Assembly: GCF_900100005.1 (NCBI RefSeq)
Contig: NZ_FNEB01000002.1
Coordinates: 310,001-374,000 of the forward strand
From: Lutimaribacter saemankumensis
Lineage (GTDB): Bacteria; Pseudomonadota; Alphaproteobacteria; Rhodobacterales; Rhodobacteraceae
Length of the DNA: 64,000 nt
Direction of reading: 5' to 3'
Position numbers and translations under genes: made by a program. Below are positions 62,522 through 64,000 of the stretch, one piece after another. How positions within the stretch are numbered: position 1 is the first letter of the stretch; every line of letters begins with the position of its first letter. The notes under the pieces were generated by a model that saw nothing but the letters and a program-made list of their open reading frames with translations, had not been told where the DNA came from and did not search any database.

Positions 62522-64000
62522 CGATTGCGCGGCGCCCCCCCGAACAGGTGATGCGCCTGTCACGCCTCGGTTCGCTGCACGCCTGCCGGCTGAGCTTCAT
62601 GAGGCAGCTAACCCGGAGAATGGCCGCCGAAAACTGGCAGTTCGCCCGGACGGAGTTCGATATCGACGCCACCGGCAAGGGCCACGCTGTCTATACCGCG
62701 ACCGGCCCGGAGCGCAGTTATTCCCTTGTCGCCTTCGCGCATGACCTGCCAGATGAAAAGCGGTCGGACAGGGTAATCGCCGATGCCTGGGACGCGACTT
62801 TCGCGCTGTTCGACGGAGTTCCGACAAAGGCGGATATTACCCGTCTGGCCAAGAACGTCCCCCGCCAGGAGGCAGGACGGATCAGCGAAACAGAATTGTC
62901 CCTGTCACGGGCGAACCGGTCGGTGCGGCTTTGGGAGCATGTTGTCGATGCTTTGGCTGATGGTCGGCAACCGGATGCGTCCGAAATCGCGCAGGTGGGA
63001 TACCTGATGCGGACCACGGCCGTTTATGGATCGGGCAAGTTCGGCGCGGCGGATCGAGAGATGATCGCCGACCGCCCTGAGATGCAGGCGCCCTTTCAGG
63101 CGGAAATGCTGTCGGTCTACCTGACGCGCTGGTTCGTGCGCGACCTTGTGGAACACATCGCCCATGCGCGCGGCGGGGCCGGTGCGGCCCGGCTTGACCC
63201 GCATATCGCGCGCCGGCTGGGCATCGGGAATTCCACAGGCCTGGGGATGGCCCCGTTCATCATCAACCACCCGGTTCTGTTCAACAACTGGATCATGGCA
63301 AGGGAAGAGGCGATTGCCCGCGTGCGTGCCGTCGAGCATGCGACAAGCAACGAGATTTCGCAGTTTCACGAGATCTTTCGCCGTGCCAACGCCTCGGTCG
63401 ATGACTGGCGGTCCGAACATCCCTGGCAAATCGAGAAACTGACCGCTCTTCGCGCCGATATCGCGCGGCTGCGCGGGTATTTCGCGACCCATGAGTTCAC
63501 CGGCACTTATCCTTGGGACAGGCTTGCGTCGTGGGCGGAAAAACACATCGCCGAGGACGCGCAGGAATGGCTGCTATCCCTGATGCTCGAACCCTATGCG
63601 CGGCTGGTGGACGATCTGGGCGGCTGCATGGCAGACCCGCTGGGCCCCACCACAATCGACGGTGCGATGCCGGTCGGGCAGGTCAGGGCGCTGTTGAAAG
63701 GCAGTTTCGAATGGGCGCTCGATCTGGATTGGGATGCGCCCGAGAATTGCGCACGCCTTTGGTATGTCTCCGAGGAAAAACTGGAGCCACGTCTGGGGGC
63801 GCGGTTCGACGAGCCGCTCGAACCCTATGAACAACCGCTTGCACCTGCCCGCGATGCGGCAGCGGCCTATCGTGAACTGGCCCGGTTCGGCGCAGACACA
63901 CCAATTGCCGAGTTCCTGGAGGCGCGTCCAGAATTCCGCCATGTGATCCGGCGCGCACAAATCGCCGGTTTCGCACCCTATGCCGAAATCCGCGACAACA
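62518..64000 (+). CDS. Large protein of unknown function (3' partial)
   Basis: Open frame of more than 494 codons, starting at an ATG that overlaps the dipeptidase stop by 4 bases and running without a stop to the end of the window. It begins MTIARRPPEQVMRLSRLG and includes LGSLHACRLSFMRQL, TRWFVRDLVEHIAHARGG and LGIGNSTGLGMAPFIINHP. No signal peptide or membrane helix is obvious and no known domain is recognised. Codon use is typical of the genome. Coupling to the dipeptidase-like gene suggests joint action. The end of the protein is missing. Confidence 0.85.
   Translation, partial: MTIARRPPEQVMRLSRLGSLHACRLSFMRQLTRRMAAENWQFARTEFDIDATGKGHAVYTATGPERSYSLVAFAHDLPDEKRSDRVIADAWDATFALFDGVPTKADITRLAKNVPRQEAGRISETELSLSRANRSVRLWEHVVDALADGRQPDASEIAQVGYLMRTTAVYGSGKFGAADREMIADRPEMQAPFQAEMLSVYLTRWFVRDLVEHIAHARGGAGAARLDPHIARRLGIGNSTGLGMAPFIINHPVLFNNWIMAREEAIARVRAVEHATSNEISQFHEIFRRANASVDDWRSEHPWQIEKLTALRADIARLRGYFATHEFTGTYPWDRLASWAEKHIAEDAQEWLLSLMLEPYARLVDDLGGCMADPLGPTTIDGAMPVGQVRALLKGSFEWALDLDWDAPENCARLWYVSEEKLEPRLGARFDEPLEPYEQPLAPARDAAAAYRELARFGADTPIAEFLEARPEFRHVIRRAQIAGFAPYAEIRDN

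Overview
The window is high-GC, densely coded DNA. TRAP, TTT and branched-chain-type ABC importers, a urease operon of roseobacter layout, a monomeric isocitrate dehydrogenase and a LuxI-type synthase all suggest an alphaproteobacterium, most likely of the Rhodobacteraceae (Roseobacter group). There is no rRNA, no complete tRNA, no CRISPR array and no insertion sequence. The sequence is cut through a gene at both ends.

Layout. (1) 1-3166: end of a DctPQM TRAP operon plus a universal stress protein. (2) 3190-13523: a class III aminotransferase and an IclR regulator, divergent from a tripartite tricarboxylate transporter followed by a PuuC-like aldehyde dehydrogenase, a phospholyase-like class III enzyme, an APH-fold kinase and a Tm-1-like (UPF0261) protein. 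(3) 13555-19601: a homoprotocatechuate meta-cleavage cluster (hpaR, then hpaF-E-D, a second unrelated ring-cleavage dioxygenase, hpaG-H). (4) 19602-30466, minus strand: an eleven-gene block with a molybdenum hydroxylase large subunit, a DapA-like aldolase, 3-hydroxyanthranilate dioxygenase, a five-gene Liv-type ABC importer, an aspartate dehydrogenase-like protein, an alpha/beta hydrolase and an SDR. A divergent LysR gene lies at its head. (5) 31436-39717, minus strand: an eight-gene operon joining a Rieske dioxygenase and its reductase to a CoA ligase, a Cys-less thiolase-like protein, a DUF35-SDR fusion, a cyclase and an SDR. Six successive junctions are 4-base overlaps. A divergent MarR gene, a P450 and a second DctPQM TRAP operon follow. 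(6) 44641-49865: urease operon ureD-A-x-B-C-E-F-G, where x is a tiny membrane protein of 51 residues. (7) 50026-55051: a ThDP enzyme divergent from a TAXI-TRAP importer. (8) 55124-64000: isocitrate dehydrogenase, a membrane histidine kinase, an unpaired LuxI-type synthase, a response regulator with a decayed GGDEF-like domain, an M19 dipeptidase homologue and a large unknown protein that runs off the end.

How it works together. The window is mainly a catabolic block for aromatic and amino-substituted acids. Five separate importers sit beside five enzyme sets, each with its own local regulator (IclR, HpaR, LysR, MarR). At all five receptor-permease junctions a GC-rich hairpin separates the receptor gene from the permease genes. 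The parts least explained by known systems are the region 5 operon, the two unrelated dioxygenases for one substrate in region 3, the kinase/phospholyase/dehydrogenase set in region 2 and the quorum-signal/two-component group in region 8.
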